DNA of 64,000 nt from Malurus cyaneus samueli (taxonomy: Eukaryota > Chordata > Aves > Passeriformes > Maluridae). The stretch lies in NCBI GenBank assembly GCA_009741485.1, contig CM019238.1, forward strand, positions 13,165,030 to 13,229,029, given 5' to 3'. Positions 44,463 to 57,135 of the stretch are shown here, piece after piece. Under the pieces are notes generated by a model, which was not told the origin of the DNA, made no database searches, and saw only the letters and a program-made list of their open reading frames with translations. Every line of letters begins with the position of its first letter. The stretch's first letter is position 1. A program made the translations under genes and the position numbers.

Positions 44463-46934
44463 GTCCAAGCTGGGATTGTCACAGGGATGCTCCATGGAAA
44501 TGCCTCTCCCAGGAGCTGGAATGATGCTCATCCAGCACGGGCTGAGTGCTGCTGGCTCTGAGTGCACCTGAGCTCAAGCCCTGGCACATCCCCAGTGGCT
44601 GGAGTAGGCCAGGACTTGTCCTTACTCCCCCTTTACTACCCACTTACACCTCCCTGCAAGGAGCAGCTCCAGCTGCTGCCACGGCTGCAGCTTCCGAGGG
44701 GATTTTGTCTCCTCTAGGTAAACATGGAGGCAGTGGATCCACACCTTATAATTACACTGCTCCACTCTGCAATTATTCCATTTTCCAGGCTACAGCTGCT
44801 TCCTACTCATTATCAGGCTAAGAAACTTCTCCTGATCGTAACGTGGCATTAACCCTGTAATTAAGAGGCAGAGACCACCCAGGGACTGGATGCCAAGAGG
44901 GGCTTCTCCAAGCTCTGCCAGAGCTCAGGGGTGGCTTTCCAGGCTCAGAGTCCCTTTTTCATCCCCACACACTTCCCTTCCCCTTCCTTTACTATTTTAA
45001 ATATTTTTGATAGCACGGCAGGAGCATCCTCACAAACCTGGCCCTGCAGAGGTGATGAGCTGAGTGCTCAGAGAGGGGGATCTGCTGAGCTGAGGGTTTT
45101 TGGGGATGTGGAGCTCCCCAGGTGCCTCATTCCCAGCTCCAGAATAGATTTTTTTTCTGGTGAATTTTGCCTTTTCTGCTGCATGCATTTACAAGTGTGG
45201 TTTTCCTTAAATCTTTGTGGTTGGAAATGCCTGATTCCTGCCACCCTGCCTATGGACTGAGTCTGAGGCTTCTCTGTATCTCCATCAGGACAAGGATCAT
45301 TTCTGAAAGGTGGGACATCACCCAAAGTGGCACCAAGAGGTGCCAGGAAGGCTGTGACACTGTCCTGCCGTGTTCCCAACCTTGGGATCAGCACAGCTCC
45401 ATCCCCATCCTTGCAGAAATTCCAAGACTTGTGGATCACCATCTGCATTTTGAGGAAATCTCGCATGGAGGACAAAGAGGAGGAGCTGTGGATGAGCAAT
45501 TCTAACTCTGCTCCTTGAGCCAGGTCACATTTAATTGTTTGGGACCTCTTTGGGAGAAAAGGGCCCTTCCCAGTCTGGGAAGTTCAGGGCACATCACCTC
45601 TCCTGGAATTCCATGGCACAAGGCCTGGGTGATTTCATGGACTTGGGAATGATTTTGCAGCTGAATTCAGTCCGGGGCATCATTTGACACCTTTAATTAG
45701 AGGAAGCAGAGCCAGGCTCCGGCTCAGGCAGTTTATCCAGTGTGGGATTACATCGGTGCAATGAAATCTGGGGGAACATCCCAGGATGAGGGGTGTGAGG
45801 GGCAGAGCTCATTGTGCCCTGCAGCAGAACCAGGGCTTGAGCTGCCTCACACATCCATCTCCCTCCTGCAGCTGCTTTTCCTCGGCTTCAGGAATAAATC
45901 TGGGAAGTGTTCTACCTGCTGGAGCAGTTTGCAAAGAAAGGCACGGAACAAACATATTTAAGCTCTTGCTGTGCTCGCCGGGAGCAGCAGGATCTGCATC
46001 TGTGATCAGAGCTGTGAGCCAAAGGACAGCCCCTTCCCCGCAGGAGAGCTCCCCTTGCCTGGGCTTCCCTTTTCCATCGCCTCTGGGGCACAGCAGACAC
46101 GGCAGCAGCATGGACTGAGGATGAATCCATGCCCTGCACATCCCAGAATCCAGCCAGGACAGCCCTGGGAATCACCCTGTCCATGGATCCAGCACCAGCA
46201 GCCCAAGGCTGTTCCCCAGCACTGGGAAAGCAGTGACAAATGCAAGCACAAAACTTCCCTGGGTTTTTTTTTTAGCATGACCCTGGTGCTGCCTTCTCAT
46301 TCCCCAAAAAGGATGGAGTGACTCCTGGATGGGGGTACAGTGATGTCCAGCACCCCAACACCTTCACCCTGGTGTTAAGCAGACCAGCACAGCATCAGAG
46401 GAGATACCTGAGAGCCCCGGGGATGGGGGACAGTAACAACAAAGCCACAGGAGTCCTGCCCAAGCCATGGCCACGGGGGCTCCGAGGGGCTCTGAAGGCA
46501 GCCCTTGCTCCAGAAGCTCCCCCTCTAATGGGACATTTCCCGTGTTATCCCAACAGCTCTGTTTTCCCGGCAGTTTATCACCCACCTCAAAATCGATGAC
46601 AAGGCAGAGTGAACCCCTGACCTGGAGGTATAAATTGCCCCTAATTATCCCAGCAGCTCGTCAGGCGCTGGGTGCTCCGAGCTGGGAGCAGCTCTGCCCT
46701 CTGACCCCGCTGCATTTCTCTTGCTTTAAGGGCTTTTCTCCCCATCCCAGACTGAAATTCCCTTGCCTGGTGGATCCCTGGTGCTTCCTGTTCCCTCTAA
46801 GCCACCCTGGCACATCTGGGGCCTCCACGGCCAGAGCACGGGGAATGGGGGGAGCCAGACCATTAAATTCCATCATCCCCCTCCTGGTTTTTATTCCCAG
46901 TGCTCAGGAACGCTGCTCATTTTCATTTTCTCCA
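44463..46934. other. unique non-coding sequence
   Basis: AT-richer spots lie at 44740-44870 and 44985-45020. T9-T10 runs occur near 45148 and 46265. No TE or gene recognised. Confidence 0.35.
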
Positions 46935-47430
46935 GCCAGTCCATCTTTTAATATGGCGCTAAAGCACACCCCGAGGAGACATCTTTAATTAAAGTTTGAG
47001 GAGCGTCAGATAAATAAAGAAGGACCACAATGGCCCAGACATCTCCCCGGGAGTGATGGGTGCCCAGGGAACCGCTGCAGGTTCCCGGGGGAGATCAAGG
47101 GAATGCAGCGGTTCCTCGCCGCTCCTTCCCAAGCCCTTGGCATTTGTTTAGCCCCGGGCTCTCTCCAAGGTAAACGGGGGTGTCCGACCCTGCCACCTCT
47201 CCCCGCCGCAGTTGCCAGGGGCTGCGGAGAGCCCTGGCAGTTGAGCAGCCCTTGAAAGGCTCCTTTCACTGTAATTAGACATGTAAAAATGAAAAAACCC
47301 GAGGAAAGGAATTTATGCATCTTCTAATAGCCCTCAAGTGTCCATCCAGCCGCAGTCTTTTCTGCCCGGGCTTTTATTTGGAGAGTTGCTATAATTTATG
47401 TCGTGCAATTAGGTTTTTGTCCTCGGGCTG
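46935..47430. promoter_or_regulatory. strong candidate conserved non-coding element
   Basis: TE-free, with AT-rich, core-rich arms (46940-47030 and 47265-47425) around a GC-rich centre. Motifs seen: TTTAATTAAAGTTTG, GATAAATAAAG, CACTGTAATTAGAC, CTTCTAATAGCC, TATAATTTATG and GCAATTAGG. The right arm carries several homeobox-type TAAT/ATTA cores within 150 bases. Of all islands in the window, this looks most like a developmental enhancer. No coding frame is supported. Confidence 0.4.
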
Positions 47431-48294
47431 TGGGAGGAGCGTGGAGCGGGGGAAGGAGCCCGGAGTGAATAGAGGGAGAAGGGGCAGCGGCTCGGGGATG
47501 CGCCCCGCTCATCGCAGAGAGCCGGGATTCATTCCAGCCCAGGACTGAGCATCTCTCCGCGTCTGAAAGCAGCAGAAGAATGATAAAATGGGGGAAAAAA
47601 TCCCGCACGGAGCTTCGCTCTGATGGGAACCGTGACCGTTCCCCCGCAGGACTCTCCGGGAGGGTGGTGCTGGGGACAGGGTTAAAGAACATCCTTCAGC
47701 TGTTGCTAAGAAACCGTGTCCTGTCCTCGGCATCCCCGGCACAGCTGGGGGAACATCTGGGTGCGGGAGGGGGAACAGGGACCCTCAGGGGACAGGGAGA
47801 AGGACAGGGGACAGGAGAACAGAGGAAGGGATTGGTGCAAGTGTCCATCCCTGAGCACTGGGGCCACCAGGGAAGGCTCTCACCCGCCCCTGCCTGTGCT
47901 CCTGATCCCTCCAGAAAGGTTTTCCAGCTGTATTTCCCTGCTTGCAGCAGGATAAACCCAGCAGATAAACCAAACACGGAGCAGAACAAGCTTCCAGGGC
48001 ATATTTGCCTTAAATCCTGTGGAAATGGGATTCAGGAAAGCCAACGGCCCATGAGCTCTTTCATTGCACAGCCAAATCCTTGAACTTGAATCCCCCAAAG
48101 CTGGGTTTTAGCTCAATGGCCACTTTCTGCCCGTTCGGTTGCCCGTGGCCCCGCTGGCTTAGTGCCACCTGCCCAACCTCTCCCTGCCCAACATCTGCAA
48201 CAAATCGCGGCGGCTGCAGGGCTGGAGCCGGCTCCTGCCTGCCCGGGGCTGCCTGCTGAGGAGGCTGGAGGAGCCTTAACAAGGAGAGCTGGAG
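47431..48294. other. unique non-coding sequence
   Basis: CpG-containing start (47430-47530). No gene or repeat recognised. Confidence 0.35.
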
Positions 48295-48324
48295 AAAAAA
48301 AAAAAAAAATAAAAAAAAAAAAAA
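48295..48324 (+). repeat. A15-T-A14 tract
   Basis: Two A runs broken by one T. No retroposon body recognised upstream. Confidence 0.9.
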
Positions 48325-48479
48325 TGGCAGGAACAGTCAGGAGCAGCGCGGCCAAAAGCTGCACATTCAGCAGAGGCTGGATCTGGGATATCAGCAAACG
48401 GATCCCAGGGTGCAGGGGCCCTTATCTCCCCCAGACCTGCTGAGTGACGGAGCAAACCCATGGAAAATCCACTTCTCAC

Positions 48480-48800
48480 TGCTCACACAGCACTTTCTCC
48501 TCCGAGGGGGGGTCCGAGCCCCCTCCCCGTGGTGCAGCCGCCTGTGCCGAGCCCCGGCAGCGCCGGCAGATGCGGGAGCCAGATGATGCTCCCGGCTCCT
48601 GTCGCTCTCGCTGTCCCTGTCAGGGGAAGAGCATCCCTAATCCCGCACGCAGATGGTGTCGGAGGATTCCTGGAGCGGGGTCTGGCACCTCCCGGGCTGT
48701 CCCCCCTTGTCACCGGTGCTCGGGAGAGGCGGGAGGAGCTGCCGAAGGTGCGGGATGGGGTGGGGGGCGTTAATCCCGACCATGCCTGCCGGAACCCCTC
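48480..48800. other. CpG-rich patch
   Basis: Roughly one CpG every 12-15 bases between 48500 and 48780. This is the densest CpG cluster in the right half and could be a small CpG island. There is no associated exon that I can support. Confidence 0.4.
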
Positions 48801-49390
48801 TGACAGCAAGGGCGGGGAGAGAAATGTGGCTCCAGGAGTGGCCTGGGGTGCTCCCACCTCTCGGGGGGCTCATCCCGGGGAGGAAAACGCCGGACTCAAA
48901 GAGAAATTGGGTCATATCCCCTTGATTGTCTGAGTAAATGGGACACTGTGTACATTTTATTTACCTTCCTACAGGGCAGATGTAGTGAGCATGTAATAAA
49001 TCATTTGTGCAGCTGCTGGGCAACCTCCTGCTGCAGACCCAGCAAAATTCACACAACCAAACCTGCCCTAATTACAGCTCCCTCTGCTCTCCACTCCTCC
49101 CAGCTCCTCATGCACAGCCACTTATTCTCTCTCTCGCTGTCTCGCTCCTTTTCTCCATCTGCTGCTTCCTTCCCTTTGCTATTTCCAGAGGGACTCGTGG
49201 TCAGCCCCAGCAGCGCTCCTGCCCTCAGCTGCAGCTCGGGTGATGCCAGGCAGGATGTGGGTGATCACCTCCCACCCAAGGAAACCTCCCGAGCCACTTC
49301 GGAGGGCACAGACCGGCTGACATACAAACCTTTCTTTGGCTGTTTGACCTGACGTTGTCCCCTCTTCATGGCAGAACTGAGGGATCCCTG
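48801..49390. other. unique non-coding sequence
   Basis: Nothing recognised. Confidence 0.4.
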
Positions 49391-49618
49391 GTTTAGACTG
49401 GGAAGGAATTGTTCCCTGTGAGGGTGGGGAGGCTCTGGCACAGCCCAGGGAAGCTGTGGCTGCCCCTGGATCCCTGGAAGTGTCCAAGGCCAGGTTTATT
49501 AGGGATTGGAGCACCCTGGGCTAAGGGAAGATGTTCCTGCCCATGGCAGGGGTGGAAGATGATGACTTTGAGCTGCCCCTTCCAACCCAAACCATTCCAT
49601 GATTCTGTGATTCTTTGG
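49391..49618 (+). mobile_element. CR1 LINE 3' fragment
   Basis: 'gggaaggaattgttccctgt', 'gagggtggggaggctctggc', 'gctgtggctgcccctgg', 'ggaagtgtccaaggccagg', 'tgcccatggcaggggtgg', 'ccttccaacccaaacc', ending in 'atgattctgtgattctttgg', the terminal octamer-like repeat typical of CR1. Confidence 0.96.
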
Positions 49619-50031
49619 GATGTCAGCAGGGTGGGGTGACCTCCCCAAGTGCCCGTGGGGGTCTGGGCAGAACCAGACCCTGTTCAAACCTCAGGTTTTC
49701 CCAGCTTTTCATCCTTCAGAGCAAAGCAGCTGGGGCTGCCTGGCTGGGACTCGACAATGGCCTGAGATTGCAGCAGAAAAGATCCAGATTTGTGTTTACA
49801 AATCCTTTCTAAGGAGAGCAAAGCACTGGAGCAGATTGCCTGGGGCTGTGCCAGGCTCCCCAGGGCTCGGATCTCATGGGAGCTCAGACTAATAGCTGGG
49901 AATCAGCTGGGAGGAGCTGGTCCTGCCTGGGAGAGCGGAGTGGGACAGGATGGGGAAACCCTGCGGACCCCAGGACACAGCTTGGAGCTCATCCCTCTGG
50001 GAGAGGCTGAGAGGTGGAGGCTCCACGACCA
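49619..50031. other. unique loop between inverted CR1 copies
   Basis: 413 bases without recognised features. Confidence 0.4.
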
Positions 50032-50261
50032 CAGAGTGACAGAATGGGTTGGGTTAGAAGGGACCTTAGAGCACATCCAGTCCCACCCCTGCCATGGCAG
50101 AGATGCCTTCCACCATCGCAGGTTGCTCCAAGGCTGATCCAGCCTGGTCCTGGACACTTCCAGGGATTCAGGAGCAGCCACAGCTCCTCTGGCACCCTCT
50201 GGGCTTCTCTCCTCACCCTCACAGGGAAGAATTCCTTCCCAAAATCCCATCTAACCGTGGG
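50032..50261 (-). mobile_element. CR1 LINE 3' fragment
   Basis: 'cagagtgacagaatgggttg', 'agaagggaccttagagcaca', 'cccctgccatggcagaga', 'caggttgctccaagg', 'gacacttccagggattc', 'agaattccttcccaaaatcc'. Tail to tail with the copy ending at 49618. Confidence 0.95.
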
Positions 50262-52326
50262 AATCCTGTAACACAGCCTCATTCACCCAGTGGCAATGGA
50301 ACTGCAGGGATGCTGAGAGCCCCTGGTCCTTCAGGACACAGAGGAGCAGGAGTAGCACATCCAGGTCAGGCACTGGGACAAAAGGGACGTGACCTTCCCC
50401 ATCCTCTGCCATCGGAGCTGCCAGAGAGGGAACATCCGTGCAGCACATGGAGGTCCTGCCTCTGGAGCTGCGGGGACCTCGAGGTCCTTAAAATAATCCC
50501 AAAGAAATAAACAAACAAACAACCCAAGGAATGCCAAGAGCAAATGGAGAACAGACTTTTCCAGTGCTTTTCTCCAGCGGGGTCTATTCAAAGCCTGGAG
50601 AGAGGATGACACGCTGGGCCAAGGCAAACAGCCCCACAGCTCATCCCAAACAATGGCTTCCCAGAGCACGGAGCCAGAGGGAATCTTGTGGTCATCCCCT
50701 CGGATTTGCTGCACAACACATGCCATGGCTCTTCCCAGAAATCATTGTTTAAACTTGACAAAAAAATCGTCCCTGTTCAGCTTTTCCTGGGGTGCACAGG
50801 GAAGAGTAGGGGGGCGAATTTCTTCCTTTAACCAGTTTGAGGACTGAGCGTAACTGGAGTGAAGCCTCGCTGACTGGAAACAGCAGTTCCAGGGAGATGG
50901 AAACTATTTGTAATTTTGGGCTAAGACCAGGCCTAACTGGGACAGGCATTTTTAGCACAAAGAGCTTGGACTTCTCATCCTGAGGTTAATTCTTCTCCGG
51001 AGAGGAAGAAGAACAAGGAAAAATGCCACCACTAAAGCAAACACTGAATATTCTGTCTGAGTCTGAGGGCGCTCTCTCCCTCTGCTTTCCTTTTTTATTT
51101 CCCAATCTCCCTTGATTTTAGCCTGGAGCCAGGGAAGGGCATTTGACTCATTGGAATTACTCTCCTTGCTCTCCATGTCTCCCCAGCTGGGATGCCAGCT
51201 CATCATTCCTGCTGCACTCTGCATTCCAACACCCCATTTTCCAATCCTCTTCCTCGTCTGCCGTGTCTGGACATCAAATATGGCAATGCCAGAGAAGGGA
51301 GAATCCCCTTTGGAATTTCTGCCCCAGAAATGAAGACACTGCCCAGAGTTATCCGTGCTTTGCCTTCTCTTCCAGCCCGTGGTTTAATCCAGAATGAGAT
51401 CCAGCCAAAATATTCCCTGTTTTTCTGGAGTAGGAGGATTTTTCCTGCATTTCAGGAGTCTGGACATGGCTGTGCAGGGCAGGGCTTCTCCAGGCTGAGC
51501 TGACACCTCTGGAGCAGCACATGGAGCAGAGGGAAGGCTGAATTCCATGGGGGAATGATTCTGGAGGGGCTGCACCCCCGGGAGATGCACATGGAGGTTT
51601 CTGGGATGCATTTTGTGTCCCCTCCTCCTCCTCAGAGCTGCAGCAGGGATGAGCAACGTGCTCATCCCCCACTTGTGCACAGCAGGGTCAGGAATGGGAA
51701 AGGAGCCAATTTTCCTTCCAGAGTGTCTGGGCACATGGAAACTCAGGAAAAACAGAGGAGAAAAACAGAGGACACGGGGAAGCTCCAACAAACCAAAAGG
51801 GCAAGGAGTGGGCAAGGGGAGGGAGCCCGGGGAGCCAGTCCTTGCCAAACCACTGCAAACACAGTGACGAGATCACACTTGGATGAGGCTCCTGGAAAAA
51901 CCAGCTGAGAGAGGGAGGTGAATGTGGCCAGGGATTAATGAGCTGAAATCCACTTCCCGTGCCAGTGCCCAGTGGAGATGCCAGCCCTGCCTGAGTCAGT
52001 GCCCTTGGAGAGGTGCAACTCCTCAGGGACACACCCAGATGTCACCCAAATCAAGGGATGCTTCCCAAGCCCTTTCCCAGAGCAGCTGGGAACCTGCAGC
52101 TCTCCTGCCCTGGGGCTCAGCTGACCCTGAGCCCGGCAGGAAGGGGAGTGGAGGGGTTTAAAGCTGGCAGAAGCAGAGCCAGGAATCCTGCTCGGCAGGA
52201 ATAACCATGGGAATAACACAGAACTTCACCCAAAAGAAGGTCAATGTGAGGGTGTGTCTGTGTGAGGACAGCGAGAGGGAAGAGAGAGGGGTCAAGGGGG
52301 AATGTAGGAGGTTCTGGACTGTCCAG
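50262..52326. other. unique non-coding sequence
   Basis: A short AAAC-type repeat (aaacaaacaaacaa) lies near 50509. No gene recognised. Confidence 0.4.
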
Positions 52327-52457
52327 GGGGATGGCAGAGTCCCCACCCCTGGAGGTGTCCAAGGAAGGACCAGACGTGGCACTCGGTGCTTTGGACTGGT
52401 GACAAGGTTGGAGTGGATTACCTTGGAGGGCTTTTCCAACCTCAGTGACTCTTTCTG
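52327..52457 (+). mobile_element. CR1 LINE 3' fragment (gagtcaccat-type subfamily)
   Basis: 'cagagtccccacccctggag', 'gtgtccaaggaaggacc', 'gacgtggcactcggtgc', 'ggactggtgacaaggttgg' and 'ggcttttccaacctcagtga'. Related to the subfamily at 2299, not to the majority. Confidence 0.85.
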
Positions 52458-53174
52458 AGACTCTGGGTGGAGCCTGGGGTCTCCAGGGGAAAGGGAGCCC
52501 TGATGGGATGAGGTGTCCTGGTATTCCCTGAAGCAGCAGCTCCAGCAGATCGATGTGAAAGCCCCTCTCCTGTCACTGCCCAGATCCTGCTCCAGCCTCC
52601 CCAGGAGGAGCAGGGCATTCAGGGGGACAAACAGGAACCAGGAGCAGGTTTTGGTGGAGTCTCCAGCCAGGAGATGGCTCTGGTGAGGGAAGAGCTCGAT
52701 GAATTCTTGATGTGAATCCTGTGCTGGGACAGGACCCTGGAGAGGCTGAGCTCAGGAGCTCATGGCACCAAGTTCTGAATGATTCTGAGTCCAGGGCCGG
52801 CAGCAATTCCTCTGCAATGTCAGGAAAATCTCTTCTATTGAAGGAGAACCACTAAACAGCAGCCCCGCTTTCAGAGATACAGCCATTCCAAGCCCATGAG
52901 GTCCAGAGAAGCCAAAAGCTGTCCCCATGAGCTGCTTCCAGGGGGCTGATGGGTATCAGCTGCCTGACCAGTCTGGAAACACACTGGGTTCCCATTTTAG
53001 TGACAGCAATTCCTGAATTTTGGGTAAGAAATGTCCCCATCAGCCCTATTTCCCTCACCCTGATGAAAGGGAAACAGATTCATGACTATTTTGTCAGTAA
53101 ATGTTTTTCCTGGCGATGGGACCTGCTGGCTCTTCAAAAGCAAGTGGAAATTTGGTTCCACAAATTGAGAAGAA
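52458..53174. other. unique non-coding sequence
   Basis: Nothing recognised. Confidence 0.4.
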
Positions 53175-53332
53175 TTGCCCAGGGAAGTTGTGGCTGCCCC
53201 TGGATCCCTGGCAGTGTCCAAGGCCAGGTTGGACGGGGCTTGGAGCAACCTGGGCTGGTGGAATGCATCCCTGCCCATGGCAGGGGTGGAACTGGATGAT
53301 CTTTAAGGTCACTTTCAACCCAAACCATTCAA
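53175..53332 (+). mobile_element. CR1 LINE 3' fragment
   Basis: 'ttgcccagggaagttgtggc', 'ccctggatccctggcagtgt', 'ccaaggccaggttggacggg', 'tgcccatggcaggggtgg', 'gatgatctttaaggtcac', 'caacccaaaccattca'. Close to the textbook CR1 tail. Confidence 0.96.
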
Positions 53333-54427
53333 TTTTTCCCTTCCTGGAGGAGCCTTCTCCCATTACTCACCCAAAGCCTTGGCTGTAGGGATATAAAAAG
53401 ATTTCTCGGAGGGAGCCAAAGGCTGCTTTGCCCAAGAAGCCATGGGAAGCCAACAGCAGCATTGGAGGCTCCAGCAGCCTTGACTCTGCAGGAGCATCCT
53501 GGATGCCTCTCAGAGTCCTGAATATTCATGGAAAATCAGTGTTAACAGCTCAGCAGGGAGCACGACCGAGCTCTGCCCAGACGCTTTGCATCCTGGCCCG
53601 GGAATCCACATGGGGCTGCTCGGAGCGAGCCAGGAAGAAAATGAACTGAAACCTCAGCCGCCAAACCTGTCAGTGGCCTAATTTGGGAAGGCAACTTGCC
53701 CCAGGCCCTGCCTGCGGGGCTGCGAGAGCAAACGGCTCTAAACGCTGCCCCAATCCCTGCAGCCTGCGCCCGGTGCCCCTGGAGACTCAGCCCCGGCAGC
53801 GGCTCCGGTTGGGGATGCTCCGGACGGTGCTAGCATCGCGGGGAGCTGTCACTGCCAGCAGGGCATCATTCCCACATAATTGCTCGGGATGACTCTGCAG
53901 GGCCACGGAAAAAGCGATCCATCGGCCCTTTCCCTCGGGAAGGCGGTAGGAGCTGATCTGAGTCCCCCGGGACAGCCCTGGAGCAGGTGAGCAGCCCGAT
54001 TTCCCTGTTCCTTCTGCACTTGGATGGTTTGGCTGGGGCTCTGCAGCCCCTGGGTGTGATCTGCCGGCTCTCCTGCCATCCATCCCCGCATTCCACGTCC
54101 TCCCCGTGCCTTTTAACCTTGTGTGGATTTTAAACGATGCCGTTTTCCTTTGGCTTGCGCAGCACTTTATTTGTTCTTTATAGCCCCGGCTCACACAGGG
54201 GGGATGTTGCTCCAAGAAAAATCCTTGCTGCAGGGAGCAGAGGACGGGCTGGCTCTCGGGGTGTGACCCTGCCTCTGACATTGACTCTCCACAGGCCAAT
54301 TGTCCCCTCTGCCTGTGAAACAGAGCTGGTGACATTCACCTGGCTGCTGCAGGAGCTGGGAAGGGGCATTGACCATCTCTGATAAAATCCCTTTTAAGCC
54401 CTACAACTGCAGGGAGAGGGGAATTAT
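53333..54427. other. unique sequence with CpG-rich patch
   Basis: CpG is dense at 53690-53990 (for example aaacggctctaaacgctg, cagcggctccggttgg, atcgcgggg). No exon or TE recognised. Confidence 0.35.
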
Positions 54428-54492
54428 AAATCGTGGAATTGTTGAGGCTGGAAAAGACCTTTAAGGTCACCAATTCCAACCATCAACCAGCA
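54428..54492 (-). mobile_element. CR1 LINE 3' fragment, short
   Basis: 'aaatcgtggaattgttgagg', 'ctggaaaagacctttaaggt', 'ccaattccaaccatcaacc'. Same subfamily type as the tails in the 35.5-36.0 kb repeat. A CAG run follows directly. Confidence 0.8.
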
Positions 54493-55593
54493 GCAGCAGC
54501 AGCGTGTTCTGAGCTCATATTCCTCATGTCATGAGCACATCTGGGGTGACAGTTCTCACCAGGCCACCCCTGGTGCATGATTCACACACCAGCCACAAAC
54601 CCCAAGGCAAAGGAGAGGCTTCCCCACTTCCAGGGAAGGAATTTGGCTGAATTCAGCCCAACCTCAGCCCGAGTGTCAGCGCTGCTCCCATGCCAGCGAG
54701 GATGAGGATCCAACAAAATTCCCTGGCATTTGCTCTTTTCTCTGCCAACAAAGTTGCAAGAGGTGCTGGATGCTGCTTTTCCGTGCTCAAGGGGTGAGGA
54801 AAAGTGGGTTCTGCATCTTCCCACATCCCAAAGAGCTGAGGGAATGCTCAGGCTGGAGCAGGGGGATGAGATGAACCCACCAGTTGTGAGATCCCCCATG
54901 TGTGGGAGAAGGCATGACCTCACACCCAACACCTGGAAAAACCTCTCAGCCCTGGAGCCTTGTTTGGCATCAGCAAAGGCAGATTTTTGCCTGGTTATTA
55001 ATGATCCTTACATGGAAATCCTGCCATCCCTGCCTGCGCTGTGACATGTCCTTAGGCTTTGGCACTTCTCTCATGATTATTCCCTTTGCCCCTCATCCTC
55101 CTCAGCGTGATGGATCACCTGGAAGCAGCAAACGCAGCACTCCTGTTCTCAAGGGATCTCAGGCCAGCTTTCTTAGCAGTGGCAGCTCCCAAAAGTGGCT
55201 CTGGAGCCTGCTCAGAACAGCTGGGCAGAGCAGGAGGAGGAAGAGGAGCTGATGGATCCCAACAGCTCCCACTCAGCACCAACCACAGCCATTAACCGGG
55301 AAGTGGGAGAGACTAATTGGACATTTAACCCAACGCTGGCACCACAGACCTCGTGCTGGAGCTGGAGAGAGGGAAGGAAGACTCAATCATGAGCTTCAGG
55401 ATCATCTTCTGAGCCCTGGGATGTAAGCAAATACCCCCTGGTTGCATCCCAACTTCCGCTGGCTGATTCACCCCCAAGGGATGCTCAGGCTGGATGGGGG
55501 AATAAAGCACAGAGGAGCTTCATGGAAGCTGACATGGATAAAAACACTCCCCAGTCTGGCTTGGTTTGTCGTTTTTGTAAGCTTTCTTTCTGA
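54493..55593. other. unique non-coding sequence
   Basis: Nothing recognised. Confidence 0.4.
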
Positions 55594-55615
55594 TTTTTTT
55601 TTTTTTTTTTTTTTT
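55594..55615. repeat. T22 homopolymer
   Basis: An uninterrupted run of 22 T, with no recognised retroposon. Confidence 0.95.
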
Positions 55616-55876
55616 GTGGTTTTTCTAATTTTCTCAGAGAAAAACAGGTTTGGAGAGATTTCAACCTTTCCCACAGTGCTCCAAACATGAATGTGGCAGC
55701 GTCAATTGTCTCCATGTAAACAAGCAGAGAGCCAAGGCCACCAGACTGGACTTGGATGGTCTGAAATTCCCTGCAAACTGCTTCTTTTTATGCCATTGCC
55801 CATTAGTCAGGGTGAGGCAACGGCTGAAGACGGGAAATCCATGGAAGCTGTAGAGTCACAGCAGCTCTTCCAAGAG

Positions 55877-56027
55877 AAGAATTTCAGAATGGTTTGGGTG
55901 GGAAATAACCTTAAAGCTCAGCTCATCCCACCCCTGCCATGGGCAGGGACAGCTTCCCCCATCCCAGGTTGCTCCAAGCCTTGTCCAGCCTGGCCTTGGG
56001 CACTTTCAGGGATGAGGCAGCCACAAC
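55877..56027 (-). mobile_element. CR1 LINE 3' fragment
   Basis: 'agaatttcagaatggtttgg', 'gtgggaaataaccttaaagc', 'cctgccatgggcagggac', 'caggttgctccaagcc', 'cttgggcactttcaggg'. Confidence 0.94.
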
Positions 56028-56149
56028 AAATGCCACATGAACAATCACATCAGCCTGATAATCCTGGGCTGGGCAATTCCCAAATCCACAGGCACTGATA
56101 ACCATTCCAGCATTCCCATCACACATCAGCACTCTGGAGAATCAGTGTT

Positions 56150-56215
56150 TGTGTCCTTTGCTGTCGATCAGCTCTACTAATGAATTTTTATTAGAGCAAA
56201 CAAGCATTTATCTCA
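56150..56215. promoter_or_regulatory. small AT-rich island
   Basis: CTACTAATGAATTTTTATTAGAGC contains an inverted CTAAT/ATTAG pair. TE-free. Candidate only. Confidence 0.25.
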
Positions 56216-56994
56216 TCCCCCCATGGGCTCTTCTCTTCACATTGGCCACCAAACATCCTCCCCCAGACCCATTTCTGAATTCCCTGCTTCCCAGGGAATT
56301 GAAACCTTGGGAATGAACATGAAAGCGAAACCTCTGGGTTGGGATGTCCCACCCCAGCCTCCTGTGGGCCCCCTGGCAGGCACATGGCACCATTTTCTGA
56401 GGCAGCCAGGGCACAGGGGTTTGCTTTCAACCCCAAATATCCTGAGCAGCATCATTTTTACAAACCCCAAACAGCAAAGGAAGGGTTAACCCCACCACAG
56501 TCCCCAAAAAATGACATGGAAATGGAGATACAGGAGGATAAAAGGGCTCTGAGGAAGGGTCAGCTTGAGGAAGAGAAGCAGAGGACAGAAGAGGAATTTG
56601 CTTGCCCAGAAACCCCGAAGAGTTGAAAGCCTTTGTGAACCAAAGGGCCAAAAGGAGGGGGCACATCCTGACCAAGCTGGGATATCCCCAGGAGGGGAGG
56701 GACAGCACCACCCACACACAGCCCTGGCCGGGTGCAGGGATGGGGAAAAACCCTAAATGAGGAGGAGGAGAATTCCAGCCTCATGGATGGGGCAGGGCAG
56801 GAGGCTCCAGCAACACCTGAGCTGCAGCAGCAGCAGTTTCCCCTTGGCCTGGGATCATTAGGAGGAATATTGGCTCAAAACCAAACCTGGGGACATTGGG
56901 ATGCTCCCAGCTCCTGCCTCTCCCTCTGTGCTGAAGGCTGGCTCCTGAGCTGGTTACTATGGGGAGGAAAGGGGCAGTGCCCTCCGGGATCATA
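56216..56994. other. unique non-coding sequence
   Basis: GA-rich at 56515-56600. No gene recognised. Confidence 0.4.
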
Positions 56995-57031
56995 GGGAGA
57001 TGGAGGAGATGGAGGAGATGGAGGAGATGGG
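56995..57031 (+). repeat. 9 bp GGAGATGGA repeat, 4 units
   Basis: Four direct units of GGAGATGGA. Confidence 0.9.
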
Positions 57032-57135
57032 GAAGCTGTGCTGTGCTCGGGGATCGTTTCTCACGGCAAAACTAAATTTGGCCTGATGTATTCGGAACAG
57101 ATGAGACTCCGGGGACACAGAGCCTGGCACTCAAG

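Noticed and set aside
50331..50726. 131-codon minus-strand frame with a hydrophobic segment
   Set aside because: The hydrophobic part comes from the AAAC-type repeat near 50509 and AT-rich DNA next to it. No start context or homologue was recognised.
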